From assembly GCA_963714875.1 (NCBI GenBank), contig CAVQQI010000002.1, positions 62,001 through 126,000 on the forward strand: a stretch of 64,000 nt of DNA. Reading direction: 5' to 3'. The notes beneath the pieces are model-generated. The model did no database searches and was not told the origin of the DNA. It was given only the letters and a program-made list of their open reading frames with translations. The first letter of the stretch is position 1; the number at the start of each line of letters is the position of its first letter. The position numbers and the translations under genes are program-made. Below are positions 43,857 to 52,543 of the stretch, in pieces. This DNA comes from JBAOHV01 sp963714875. GTDB taxonomy: Bacteria; Actinomycetota; Acidimicrobiia; Acidimicrobiales; Microtrichaceae.

Positions 43857-44822
43857 TTGTTCATCACCAGCGCGGCTGCGTCGCGTCGCCACTCGCTGAC
43901 CTTCGCGCTGCTCGGCGTGGTGGCCGTGGTCGCGCTGACCGCTGCCCCCACCGGGGCCGACACCCTCACCGCGACGGCGCCCGACCCTGCTCCGAGCGCG
44001 ACCGACGCCCCGGCCGGGGATCGACTGCCGAACGACTGGGGCACCGGGAGCATCACGCCGGACGTCCGGGCGGTGGCCTACGACCCCGCGAACCGTGACG
44101 CCGACCACATGGGCGACCTCTATCTGCCCAGGGCCGGCGGGAATCGGGGCGTCCTGATCGTCGTGCACGGCGGCGGGTTCACCAGTGGCGAGCGTGCCGA
44201 CCTGCACCGCTACCTGGGCCCGCTGCTGGGCCAGCTCGACCGGGGCCTGGCCATCCTGACCATCTCGTACCGCTTCGATCCCTTCCCTGCCGCCGTACTC
44301 GACCTGGACGCCGCGATTCGCTTCGTGCGCGGACCGGGTGGCGCGGCGCTGGGTCTGAACCCTGCGACGGTGCTGGTGGCAGGACACTCCGCCGGCGGCA
44401 CCATCACCGCGAACCTGGCGCTGGCCGCCGACCGCGGCGATGTGGCCCCCTACGGACAGCTGTCGAAGGTCGACGGATGGATGACCGTCGCTGCGCCGCT
44501 GGACCTGGATGCCACCCTGCCGTTCGGGCGCGGCGCACGAGATGCGTGGCGTGCCGGCGACGAGTCCGCTGCGTCGCCGGTCGCGAACCTCTCCGCAGGA
44601 GATCCGCCCGGCCTGATGATCCACGGCGACAGGGACCGGGTCGTGCCTGCCGACCATGCCCGACGGATGCAGTCCAGGGCGGTGCGACTCGGGGTCGACC
44701 TGCCCGACCTGGACCTGGTCGGTGACGCGCCGTCCTCCTGCCGGGGGCACGCCCCGATGTGCGGTGCCTCGATCAGCGAGATCGACAGCTTCGTCGACCG
44801 AGTGGTGGGCTCCGCTGTCTGA
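43857..44822 (+). CDS. Secreted alpha/beta hydrolase (esterase-like)
   Basis: 321 residues. TTG start at 43857 with GGAAGGG upstream. A signal peptide is visible (RRHSLTFALLGVVAVVALTA, then A-x-A-like cleavage). The oxyanion stretch VVHGGGFTSGE and nucleophile elbow VAGHSAGGTITANLA put it in the BD-FAE/esterase group, and the acid and histidine are likely in HGDRDRVVPADHA. No cysteine-rich binding domain. Substrate unknown; it would act outside the cell. Confidence 0.87.
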   Translation: MFITSAAASRRHSLTFALLGVVAVVALTAAPTGADTLTATAPDPAPSATDAPAGDRLPNDWGTGSITPDVRAVAYDPANRDADHMGDLYLPRAGGNRGVLIVVHGGGFTSGERADLHRYLGPLLGQLDRGLAILTISYRFDPFPAAVLDLDAAIRFVRGPGGAALGLNPATVLVAGHSAGGTITANLALAADRGDVAPYGQLSKVDGWMTVAAPLDLDATLPFGRGARDAWRAGDESAASPVANLSAGDPPGLMIHGDRDRVVPADHARRMQSRAVRLGVDLPDLDLVGDAPSSCRGHAPMCGASISEIDSFVDRVVGSAV

Positions 44823-44839
44823 CCCGCAAGCCCGCCCGG

Positions 44840-45571
44840 TCAGGCCGGTGGCACCTGGAACGTGCCCTTCATGCCCAGCTCCGAGTGGGGCTGCTGGGTC
44901 TCGGGGTCGATCAGGATGCACTGATAGACGTACTCGCCGGCCTCGTCGAAGCTGATGGTCGCCCCGCCGCTGTCGCCGGGATCCATCGAGGCCACCTCGC
45001 CGATCGGCTCGTCGGACGGGTCGAGCACCTCGAACTCGTGGGCCTGCTCGCCCCGGTTGGTCATCTCGAAGCGGATCGTCTCACCAGCGGCGATGTCGCT
45101 CACGTCCAGGTCCGGGTAGGTGAAGTCGACCGCCTCGAACGTGATGGTGCGGTCCGCGCTGCGGGCTTCCTCTCCGCCCTCGCCGGTGACCTGGAACTCG
45201 GTGAAGAACCCCTCCCCGGTCTGTCCCGGGCGACACCGCACCCGGTACTCGCCCTCGGCCAGGTCCACGGTCAGCGTACGGGTCGTGCCCGTCGTGACGT
45301 TCTCGACCTCGCTGACGATGTCGTCGTTGTCACGCAGGACGTAGAGCTCGCTCACGTCGTCGGCTTCGTTGGTGAACTCGAAGTCGATGCGACCCGCTGA
45401 CAGGTCGGTCTCGGAGAGCTCACAGCCGTCGTCGGTCCCGGTGACCATGACCGCGGTGTCGGCCTGTTCGGTCGAACACGCAACCGCACCGCAGAGCGCC
45501 ACCGCCACGCCGAACACCGCGACCCTCCGGGCAGCACCACGCCGTGCAGCGATCACGCGGTCGGCGCTCAT
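44840..45571 (-). CDS. Cupredoxin-like lipoprotein of the iron-uptake locus
   Basis: 243 residues. ATG at 45571 overlaps the efeU stop by four bases. A basic n-region and hydrophobic segment end in ACGAVACS-like sequence (AVAC), a probable though imperfect lipobox. Two beta-rich domains follow, each of cupredoxin type. The second has HEFEVLDPSDEPIGEV and the ending GEYVYQCILIDPETQQPH, where His and Cys could bind copper. In related loci EfeO or a cupredoxin partner accompanies the FTR1 permease. The peptidase-M75 domain of EfeO is absent, so this is the cupredoxin part alone. Confidence 0.8.
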   Translation of the reverse strand: MSADRVIAARRGAARRVAVFGVAVALCGAVACSTEQADTAVMVTGTDDGCELSETDLSAGRIDFEFTNEADDVSELYVLRDNDDIVSEVENVTTGTTRTLTVDLAEGEYRVRCRPGQTGEGFFTEFQVTGEGGEEARSADRTITFEAVDFTYPDLDVSDIAAGETIRFEMTNRGEQAHEFEVLDPSDEPIGEVASMDPGDSGGATISFDEAGEYVYQCILIDPETQQPHSELGMKGTFQVPPA

Positions 45572-46434
45572 CGTGTGCCCTGCGGCGCGGTCGCGATCGG
45601 TGCCGACGATGGCGTCGTGGCAGGAGATGGTGCGGGCGTCGGGGCCGGCGGCCGGAGGAACAGCACCATCGTCGGGATCAGGTAGGCGAAGTAGACGACC
45701 ACCTCGAGCACGGTCATCTGCGGCCCGACGTTGAACACGCCCTTGATGATCGTGCCGTACCAACTGGTGACCTCCCAGCCCGAGATGTTCCACGCCAGGT
45801 TGTCGAGTCCGGGCAGGACGCCACCCTCCTGCAGGTCGTGCACCCCGTAGGCGAGCACGCCGGCGGCGATCACGATGAGCGCCGCACCGGTGAACTTGAA
45901 GAAGCGGCCCAGGTTCATCTGCACCGCACCCCGGTAGATGCCCGCACCGATCGCGATCGCGGTCGCCAGCCCCAGCACGGCGCCGATGGCGGGCCCCGCA
46001 CCGGCGCCCTGCGCCTGGAACGTCGGGTAGATGAACAGCGCCGTCTCGAGCCCCTCGCGACCGACGGCCAACAACGCGGCCAACCCGACCGCGGTGGCGC
46101 CCAGCTCGACCGCTGCCTGCATGCGGCCATCGAGCTCGGACCGCAACGTGCGCGACGCGGTGCGCATCCAGAACACCATCCAGGTGACGAAGCCGACCGC
46201 GACGATCGACAGCACCCCGCCGAAGATCTCCTGGGCCTCGAAGCTCATGCTCGCGGACGTGAAGTGCAGCACCGCGCCGAACCCGAAGGACAACACCACC
46301 GCGACCCCGACGCCGGCCCACAGGGCGGGGATGCGGTCGCGGTGCCCGCCACGCACCAGGAACGTCATCAGGATGCTGACCACGAGTGCCGCCTCGAGCC
46401 CCTCCCGAAGTCCCGTCAGGTAGGTCTGGAGCAC
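45568..46434 (-). CDS. efeU: FTR1-family high-affinity iron permease
   Basis: 288 residues. GTG at 46434 with GGAGGAGG upstream. Both hallmark repeats are present: LREGLEAALVV near residue 8 and GREGLETALFIYP near residue 125, the REGLE motifs that ligate iron. About seven hydrophobic segments. The C-terminal 30 residues are Pro/Ala/Ser-rich. No efeB peroxidase gene is next to it. An iron-box-like palindrome overlaps the presumed promoter. Confidence 0.93.
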   Translation of the reverse strand: MLQTYLTGLREGLEAALVVSILMTFLVRGGHRDRIPALWAGVGVAVVLSFGFGAVLHFTSASMSFEAQEIFGGVLSIVAVGFVTWMVFWMRTASRTLRSELDGRMQAAVELGATAVGLAALLAVGREGLETALFIYPTFQAQGAGAGPAIGAVLGLATAIAIGAGIYRGAVQMNLGRFFKFTGAALIVIAAGVLAYGVHDLQEGGVLPGLDNLAWNISGWEVTSWYGTIIKGVFNVGPQMTVLEVVVYFAYLIPTMVLFLRPPAPTPAPSPATTPSSAPIATAPQGTR

Positions 46435-46512
46435 GAGGCACCTCCTCCGGCCGACCGGCCGTCTCGCCGCTGCGACGACGATCGCCGCGCAACGTATGCC
46501 ACTCCTGCACCA

Positions 46513-46526
46513 TTAGGTACACCTAA
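46513..46526. promoter_or_regulatory. DtxR/IdeR-like iron box upstream of efeU
   Basis: TTAGGTACACCTAA: inverted TTAGGT/ACCTAA half-sites, 79 bases upstream of the efeU start. The actinobacterial consensus has the same half-sites but wider spacing (19 bases overall), so this is a short variant. On the minus strand a TTGACC (46538-46543) lies 12 bases upstream of the palindrome and could be the -35, placing the palindrome over the -10. Iron control is inference. Confidence 0.55.
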
Positions 46527-46612
46527 CAGCTTTGTCCGGTCAACCTTGCACATGTCACGACCAGCCGTTCAGGAGCCGCTGGCCGGACGCCGGCCGCCCC
46601 TAGGTTGTGGGG

Positions 46613-47263
46613 GTGAACGGCGACCTCCCCTCGCTGCCGCCGACGCCGGGCGAGCTGACGATGGGTCGCTACGTCCTCGTCGCGATCACCGTGGTGCTCG
46701 GGGCGGGCATCACTGCGGCAAGCATCCGTGCAGCAGTCGGCGACGACATCCCCGCGGGCGAGCAGCGGGTGTTCCGCTGGATCAACGGCTGGCCCGACTG
46801 GCTGCTGGTGGTGCTCTGGTTGCCGATGCAGCTGGGCAACCTGGTGGTCGGCGCGCTGTGGGGTCTGGCGAGCGCGTGGGCGGTGGGTCGCTGGGACATC
46901 GCCGTCGCGACGATGGTGGCGGTGCCGCTGAAGCTGGTGGCCGAACGGGTCATCCGTCGCCGGCTCGGCGACCGCCTCGCGGCGCGCCAACGGCCTGCGA
47001 CGTCGGTGCCGGGCGCACGTCGGCGGGGCAACGACGTGCCGGAGTCGGGACCCAGCTTCCCGTCGGGTCACGTCATCATGGCCACCACCATCGGCATCGT
47101 GATCGCCGCGGGCATCTGGCCGACCTTCAGCTGGATCCCGATGCTGGCGATCGTCGCGGTGATGGTGGGCCGCGTCTACGTCGGCGCCCACAACCCCCTC
47201 GACGTGGTGTGCGGACTGGGTGTGGGGATGGTCGCCGGCGGACTGCTCGGACTGATCGGCTGA
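46613..47263 (+). CDS. PAP2-family membrane phosphatase
   Basis: 216 residues from GTG at 46613; GTG at 46607 is possible. About six hydrophobic segments. The PAP2 signature is present: SFPSGHVIMATTIG (PSGH) and GRVYVGAHNPLDVV (R-x5-H-x3-D), with a basic stretch LKLVAERVIRRR before them. Family members remove phosphate from lipid phosphates such as undecaprenyl pyrophosphate or phosphatidic acid. Substrate not assigned. It lies 53 bases before the lipoprotein gene of the sheath pair. Confidence 0.9.
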   Translation: MNGDLPSLPPTPGELTMGRYVLVAITVVLGAGITAASIRAAVGDDIPAGEQRVFRWINGWPDWLLVVLWLPMQLGNLVVGALWGLASAWAVGRWDIAVATMVAVPLKLVAERVIRRRLGDRLAARQRPATSVPGARRRGNDVPESGPSFPSGHVIMATTIGIVIAAGIWPTFSWIPMLAIVAVMVGRVYVGAHNPLDVVCGLGVGMVAGGLLGLIG

Positions 47264-47316
47264 CCAGCCCGCCGCCACAGGAGGCTCCGGGGACACTCGC
47301 CGTTACCCTCGACCCC

Positions 47317-47847
47317 ATGCTCTCCAGCGTGCGACGACTCCGCCGTCCGGCGACGGCCCGCGCCGCGGCGTTGATCGTCGGGGCGCTCCTGGTCGGCGTA
47401 TCGGCGGGGTGCAACGACGACGGCAACGCCGCCCCGTCGGCCTCCGCCGCGACCGACCCCTGCTCGCTGCTCACCGCCGAGCAGATCGAGGCGGCGACCG
47501 GCTGGACCGTGGACACCGGGCAGCGCCCCGACGACTCGCTCCAGGGTGACCGGGCGGTGTGCAACTGGGAGGACCCGACTGCGGGCGGCGCGGTGCAGGT
47601 GCAACTCCTGGTCGACGTCGGCGAATCCGCGTTCGAACGCGACCGCACCACTGCGGTCGCCGATGCCGTGGGCGTCCCCGACGACCTGGTCGTCAGGGGC
47701 GCGACCGCGGCGTTCGAGATGGCCGACCTGGGACAGCTGACGATGCTGGTCGACGACGACGTGGTGCAGCTGACGGTGCTGGGCGCGAGCCTGGACGGCG
47801 ACGAGCAGCGTCAGCTGGCCGACGACGTGGTGGAGTCACTGTCGTGA
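47317..47847 (+). CDS. DUF3558-like lipoprotein coupled to the exported sheath-like protein
   Basis: 176 residues, ATG at 47317. Basic n-region (RRLRRPATARA), hydrophobic segment, then the lipobox GVSAGC: a lipid-anchored surface protein. After an Ala/Ser linker the domain starts DPCSLLTAEQIEAATG, the opening typical of DUF3558, and has a second Cys in RAVCNWEDP that can pair with the first. It is about 130 residues, alpha/beta by eye. The stop overlaps the start of the next gene by GTGA, so the two proteins are probably made together, and both are exported. Function unknown. Confidence 0.85.
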   Translation: MLSSVRRLRRPATARAAALIVGALLVGVSAGCNDDGNAAPSASAATDPCSLLTAEQIEAATGWTVDTGQRPDDSLQGDRAVCNWEDPTAGGAVQVQLLVDVGESAFERDRTTAVADAVGVPDDLVVRGATAAFEMADLGQLTMLVDDDVVQLTVLGASLDGDEQRQLADDVVESLS

Positions 47848-49160
47848 ACCGTCGAGCGAGGATCGGCGCCGTGGCGCTCGCGACCGTGGTGGCCGTCGTC
47901 ATCGCGACGTCCACCCCGGTCCAGGCGAGCCCCGCCGGCACCGCCACGACCACGACGAGCACCACGACGAGCGCCCCCGCCACCAGCACCACCAGCAGCA
48001 GCACCGCCACGACCAGCACCACTGCCGCGCCTGCGGACCCCGGCTCCGCAGATCCGAGCGGTCGTCCCGGCGTCTACATCGCCGAGACCCCCGACATCCC
48101 CGCGGTGCAGGACGCGCCGAGCGGTCGACCGGTGTTCATCGCCGCGAGCACATCGGGCGCGACCGAGATCGAGCTCGACTCCGCCGGGGCCCTGTCCACC
48201 GCGGTGGACGACCCCAGCGAGGCGCTGCAGCTCGCCGTCGAGCAGTTCTTCGCCCGCGGCGGCACCACGGCGTACGTGTGGCCGGCCGCCGACGAGTCGG
48301 CCGGAGTGCTGTCCGCCGCGATCGAGCAGCTGTCACAGCGGGGATCCTCGGCCGACCTGTTCGTCGTGCCGGCCCTGGCGTCGCTCACCGGCGACGACTA
48401 CCTGCGCGTCGCGGACTCGCTGACCGACCTGGCGCAGGCGCAGGTGGGTGTCGCGCTGCTCGACGCGCCGAGCAGCACGGTCGCCGAGGTCAGCGCCGCG
48501 TGGCCGGATGTCTCGGCCCTGGTCACCCTGGCGGAACAGCTCCGGGGCGCGCTCAGCTCGCCCGGCGCCGCCGCGTTGTACTCCACCCCGTTGACCGAGC
48601 GAGGCACGGGCGACTCGGTGCCCGCGAGCGCGGTGGTCGCCGGACTGATCGCCGGCAACGACGCCGACCGCGGCGTGTGGTCCTCCAGCGCCGGGGTCAG
48701 CTCGGCCGTGAACGATCTGACGGTCCCGCTGGCCATCGGCAACCCGCAGCTGGGCCAGCTCGACCCCGTGGGCGTCAACTCGTTCCGAACGGTGTCGAAC
48801 TACGGCACGGTGCTGTGGGGCGACCGCACCCTGGCCGCGGACGACGCCGGGGCGGAGCGGTACCTCTCCGTCCGTCGCACCACCGACTGGATCCAGCGCT
48901 CGCTGTCGAACGGGCTCACCTGGACCGCCCGGGCGGCCAACGACCAGGCGACCTGGACCTCGGCGACCGCGGCGGTCTCGGCATTCCTCACCGACATCTG
49001 GCAGGCGGGCGCGCTGTTCGGCGACGACGCCGGGCAGGCCTTCCGGGTGACCGTGGACGCGGCGACGCCGGCGGCGATGGGTGTGCAGGTAGAGGCGGCG
49101 CTGGTCGAACCCGACGAGTTCCTGCAGATCACGTTGAGCGCGCCGACCCTGTCCGGCTGA
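47844..49160 (+). CDS. Exported contractile-tail-sheath-fold protein (phage sheath/CIS sheath homologue)
   Basis: 438 residues. GTG at 47844 overlaps the lipoprotein stop by GTGA. Residues 1-28 are a Sec-type signal (RRAR, hydrophobic core, TPVQA cleavage). Residues 30-70 are a Thr/Ser/Ala linker. Residues 73-436 follow the sheath protein of phage tails and contractile injection systems: GRPGVYIAETPDIPAV (N-terminal domain), LQLAVEQFFARGGTTAYVW, VPASAVVAGLIAGNDADRG then VW, and the C-terminal core GVNSFRTVSNYGTVLWGDRT, ERYLSVRRTTDWIQRSL, FLTDIWQAGALFGDDAGQAF and EPDEFLQITL. Known sheath proteins are cytoplasmic and have no signal peptide. No tube, baseplate, spike or ATPase gene lies in the window. 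The homology is clear to me; export and function are inferred. Confidence 0.88.
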   Translation: MNRRARIGAVALATVVAVVIATSTPVQASPAGTATTTTSTTTSAPATSTTSSSTATTSTTAAPADPGSADPSGRPGVYIAETPDIPAVQDAPSGRPVFIAASTSGATEIELDSAGALSTAVDDPSEALQLAVEQFFARGGTTAYVWPAADESAGVLSAAIEQLSQRGSSADLFVVPALASLTGDDYLRVADSLTDLAQAQVGVALLDAPSSTVAEVSAAWPDVSALVTLAEQLRGALSSPGAAALYSTPLTERGTGDSVPASAVVAGLIAGNDADRGVWSSSAGVSSAVNDLTVPLAIGNPQLGQLDPVGVNSFRTVSNYGTVLWGDRTLAADDAGAERYLSVRRTTDWIQRSLSNGLTWTARAANDQATWTSATAAVSAFLTDIWQAGALFGDDAGQAFRVTVDAATPAAMGVQVEAALVEPDEFLQITLSAPTLSG

Positions 49161-49162
49161 GC

Positions 49163-50359
49163 TCACCCGGTGAGCGTGTGGCGCAGACGCCGCACCGACA
49201 CCGCCAGCAGCACGGCCGCGAACCCCAGCAGCACCGCGACCTCGGGCAGCACGTCGACCAGGGTCGCACCCTCGAAGACCATGTCGGTCCACGCCTCCAT
49301 CGCCCAGGCGTGGGGCGTGACCTTGGCGACGGTCTGCATCCACTCGGGCATCAGGAAGCTGGGCCATGCGCAGCCGCCGAGCATCGCCATCCCGATGGCC
49401 AGGGGCACCCCGACCGCCGTGGTCTGGTCGGGGGTCCGGGCGAGCGTGCCGGCCAGGATGCCCGCGCCCACCGACACCAGTCCGAACGACACGATCACCG
49501 CCGCAGCGCCTGCCGGGTTGCCCCAGTCCACGCCGAACAGCAGCGCTCCGAAACCCACGATGATGCCGGCCTGTGCGAGCACGAAGACCATCCGGCTGGT
49601 CAGCACGGCGCGCAGCTGGGTCGACAGCGACGTGGGCGAGGCGAGCATCCGCCGGGCGACCCCGAGGGTGCGCATCTCCACCAGCGCAGCGCCGACCGCC
49701 AGGCTGTTGATGAACATGAACAGCGTCAGCTGTCCCGGCGCCACGTAGTCGAACGCCGAGGTGATCGTGATCGAGTCGCCACCGACCCGCCGCTGCTCGA
49801 CCCCCACCGGTTCCATCTGCTCGGACGCGACGTCGACCGCAGCTGCGGCGTCATCGGCCGACACCCCGACCTGTTCGACGACGAACCGGGTCGCGCTCGC
49901 CTCGTTGCTCTCCGCGGCGATCGCGCCACCCACCACCCGCTGCACGGTCAACGCCGCGGTCGAGGTCGGCGTGACCACGATCGACACCTCGCCCTCCTCG
50001 CCGCCGGCGACACGGTCGCCCAGCCCCTCGGGCACCACCAGGCCGGCGTCGAAGCGGTCCAGGCGCAGGTCCCGTTCCAGGTCGGTGCGGTCCTGCACCA
50101 CGTCGAGGTCGACGCCCGGCGTGTCCGCCAGCCGGTCCACCAACGACGCCGAGGCCGGGCTGCCATCGACGTCGACCACCGCGAGGCGGATCCCGGACCC
50201 ACCGGGGATGACGCTGCCCACGACCACGATGATCAGGAACGGCAGCACGACGATGAAGAACATGCCGGTGCGGTCACGGGTGATCCGTCGCAGCTCGTTG
50301 CCCACGATCGCGCCGAAGGCCGTGCTGCCGACCCGTTCGCTCCGGCTCTCCGCGCTCAT
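49163..50359 (-). CDS. ABC-2 type transporter permease (second of two)
   Basis: 398 residues from ATG at 50359, overlapping the preceding permease stop by ATGA. Layout: one N-terminal membrane segment (GMFFIVVLPFLIIVVVGSVI), an external domain of about 200 residues, then five membrane segments, as in the YhgE/ABC-2 exporters of drugs or lipids. The conserved permease stretch ends GCAWPSFLMPEWMQTVAKVT and PHAWAMEAW. It ends two bases from the convergent sheath gene. The partner permease and ATPase are upstream. Confidence 0.9.
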   Translation of the reverse strand: MSAESRSERVGSTAFGAIVGNELRRITRDRTGMFFIVVLPFLIIVVVGSVIPGGSGIRLAVVDVDGSPASASLVDRLADTPGVDLDVVQDRTDLERDLRLDRFDAGLVVPEGLGDRVAGGEEGEVSIVVTPTSTAALTVQRVVGGAIAAESNEASATRFVVEQVGVSADDAAAAVDVASEQMEPVGVEQRRVGGDSITITSAFDYVAPGQLTLFMFINSLAVGAALVEMRTLGVARRMLASPTSLSTQLRAVLTSRMVFVLAQAGIIVGFGALLFGVDWGNPAGAAAVIVSFGLVSVGAGILAGTLARTPDQTTAVGVPLAIGMAMLGGCAWPSFLMPEWMQTVAKVTPHAWAMEAWTDMVFEGATLVDVLPEVAVLLGFAAVLLAVSVRRLRHTLTG

Positions 50360-51573
50360 GTCAGCACCCGCCGGCGGATGACGATCAGCGCGACCGCTCC
50401 GCTGATGGTCGCCATCGCGAGCAGACCGACCGGGACCCACCAGATCGAGCGCAGGCTGGCGCCCAGGGCCAGCTCGGTGAAGCCCCGCTGCGCGAGCCCG
50501 TTGGGGGTGAGCAGGGACAACGACGACAGCACCCCGGGAAGGTCCCTCGTCGGGAAGAAGGTGCCGCCGAGCAACGCCATCCCGAACCCCAGGATCGACG
50601 TCGCGCCCGACACCTGGCTCTCGGTGCGGGCGAACGCCATGACCAGCACCGCAAGACCGGTGATGGCCAGCACCACGCACACGATCACGGTGAGCGCGGC
50701 CGCCGGAGGGCCCCAGTTCGCGCCCATGACCGGGCCCGACACCGCCCACAAGGTGATGGTCGACACCAACCCCAGTCCGACGACGCCGGCAGCTCGACCG
50801 GCCAGGATGGTCGTGTCGCCCGCCGGAGTCGCGCGCATCCGTGCCAGCACTCCGGTCCGTCGGTCGGCGATGAGCCCCGACGCGCCGGTGCCCAGGGTGA
50901 AGAACAGGAAGAACATGGTCATCGCCGGGGCGAAGTAGGACGCGGCGCTGTACGTCTCGCCCACCTCGGCCCGGGCGATCCCGATCGCCGGGCGCGCCGC
51001 TCCGGCTGCGTCGACGAGCTCGTCGGACGGCTGGGCCCCCGACGCGACGGTTCCTGCCACGACCAACAGCCGGGTGCGGTCGAACTCGCCGGCGATCCCC
51101 TCGGCGATGCCGGTGGCGATCTCGGCGGTGAACGTGTCCCCGCTGTCGGCGACGACCTGCAGCGGCGCCGGGCGGTCGCCGGCCAGCGAGTTGCCGAACC
51201 CCTCGGGAACCACGATCACGGTGCCGGGACCGTCCTGCGAGGTGGCGACCGACGCCGCGTCCTGGTCGGCGTCGAGGACGACCACCTCCAGCCCCCCGCT
51301 GGCCCCGCCCTCGTCACCTTCGCCCTCGGCGCTGTCGCCCTCCTCGGCGCCGTCGACCCCCGCGACGAAGCCGGCGACCATGCCGCTGCTGGCCCGGGAA
51401 CCGTCCAGGTCCTGGATGCCGATGCGCAGGTCGCCGGTCCCGCCGCTGAACGCGAGCGAGATGATGAGCGCCAGCGCGAACGGACCGACGATGCCGGAGA
51501 CGATCAGCGTTCGGTCGCGGACCCGCCGACGAAGGTCGGCCACCGCGATCACGCCGGCCAGCCGCCAGTTCAC
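50356..51573 (-). CDS. ABC-2 type transporter permease (first of two)
   Basis: 405 residues, GTG at 51573. Same architecture as its neighbour: membrane segment near residues 25-45, an external region with a highly acidic insert (GAEEGDSAEGEGDEGG), then five C-terminal segments with GLIADRRTGVLARMRATPAG and TFFPTRDLPGVLSSLSLLTP. The pair would form a heterodimeric exporter with the ATPase upstream. Substrate unknown. Confidence 0.9.
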   Translation of the reverse strand: MNWRLAGVIAVADLRRRVRDRTLIVSGIVGPFALALIISLAFSGGTGDLRIGIQDLDGSRASSGMVAGFVAGVDGAEEGDSAEGEGDEGGASGGLEVVVLDADQDAASVATSQDGPGTVIVVPEGFGNSLAGDRPAPLQVVADSGDTFTAEIATGIAEGIAGEFDRTRLLVVAGTVASGAQPSDELVDAAGAARPAIGIARAEVGETYSAASYFAPAMTMFFLFFTLGTGASGLIADRRTGVLARMRATPAGDTTILAGRAAGVVGLGLVSTITLWAVSGPVMGANWGPPAAALTVIVCVVLAITGLAVLVMAFARTESQVSGATSILGFGMALLGGTFFPTRDLPGVLSSLSLLTPNGLAQRGFTELALGASLRSIWWVPVGLLAMATISGAVALIVIRRRVLT

Positions 51574-51601
51574 CGGACCACCCCCAGCACGCCCCGGGCC
51601 C

Positions 51602-52543
51602 TCAGTTCCTCAGGGCCTTGCCGGTGAGACGCAGGAACACGGTCTCCAGGTCGGGCTCGGTCATCGACACGTCGGCGACCGACGCGCCGTGCCGATCGAG
51701 CTCGCCGATGACCTGACCGACGGCGCGGGACGCGTCCTCGACGCCGATGTCCAGACGGCCGTCGACCGCGACCACCGAGCGCACCGTCGGCAGGGCACGC
51801 AGGTCCTCGACCGCCCGGTCCGACAGCGACTCGACCGAGATGCTGATGTGGGAGGTCTCCGAGAGCGAGGTGATCAGCTCCCGCCGGGACCCCTCGGCGA
51901 TGAGTCGACCCTCGTCCATGATGCCGATGCGATCGCAGAGCCGCTCGGCCTCTTCCATGTAGTGCGTGGTGTAGAGCACCGACAGCCCCTCGCCGCCGAG
52001 TGCCTCGATGCTCTCCAGGATCTGGTTGCGGCTCTGGGGATCGACCCCGACCGTGGGCTCGTCCAGGATCAGCAGGTCCGGTCGGTGCAGCAGCCCGGCC
52101 GCGATGTTGCAGCGGCGCTGCATGCCGCCCGAGTAGCTCTCCAGGCGTTCGTCGGCACGTTCGGCCAGGCCGACGATCTCGAGCACGTCACCGATGCGCG
52201 CATCGAGCTCGCTGCCGCTCAGACCCTCGAGACGTCCGAAGAAGCGCAGGTTCTCGCGCCCCGACAGGTCGGGATAGAGCGCGATCTCCTGGGGCACCAG
52301 CCCGATGGCCGACTTGGCATCGGTCGAGGTGACCTCCACCGGCCGGCCGACGACCTGCACCGTGCCGGCGTCGGGCCGCAGCAGCCCGCAGACCATCAGG
52401 ATGGTGGTCGTCTTGCCCGCGCCGTTGGGTCCGAGCAAGCCGTAGGTCTCGCCGGCGGCGATCGAGAAGCTCACGTCGTCGACCGCGGTGCGCTCACCGA
52501 ACGCCTTGACCAGTCCCTTCACCCGGAGCACCTCGTCACCCAT
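51602..52543 (-). CDS. ABC transporter ATP-binding protein
   Basis: 313 residues from ATG at 52543 (MGDEVLRVKGLVKAFGE). Walker A GLLGPNGAGKTTT, Q-loop LVPQEIALYP, signature ESYSGGMQRRCNI, Walker B LLILDEPTVGVDP, and the switch histidine in YTTHYMEEAERLCDR. The C-terminal 90 residues are the extension typical of the DrrA/CcmA-like drug and lipid exporters. First gene of a three-gene operon with the two permeases. Confidence 0.95.
   Translation of the reverse strand: MGDEVLRVKGLVKAFGERTAVDDVSFSIAAGETYGLLGPNGAGKTTTILMVCGLLRPDAGTVQVVGRPVEVTSTDAKSAIGLVPQEIALYPDLSGRENLRFFGRLEGLSGSELDARIGDVLEIVGLAERADERLESYSGGMQRRCNIAAGLLHRPDLLILDEPTVGVDPQSRNQILESIEALGGEGLSVLYTTHYMEEAERLCDRIGIMDEGRLIAEGSRRELITSLSETSHISISVESLSDRAVEDLRALPTVRSVVAVDGRLDIGVEDASRAVGQVIGELDRHGASVADVSMTEPDLETVFLRLTGKALRN

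Noticed and set aside
44840..46522. A 560-residue frame covering the cupredoxin protein and sequence upstream
   Set aside because: The upstream half is a shadow of efeU. The natural start is ATG 45571 with an overlap to the efeU stop.
45544..47847. A 767-residue plus-strand frame ending at the lipoprotein
   Set aside because: Only its last 176 residues from ATG 47317 are natural. The rest is antisense to efeU and a shadow of the PAP2 gene.
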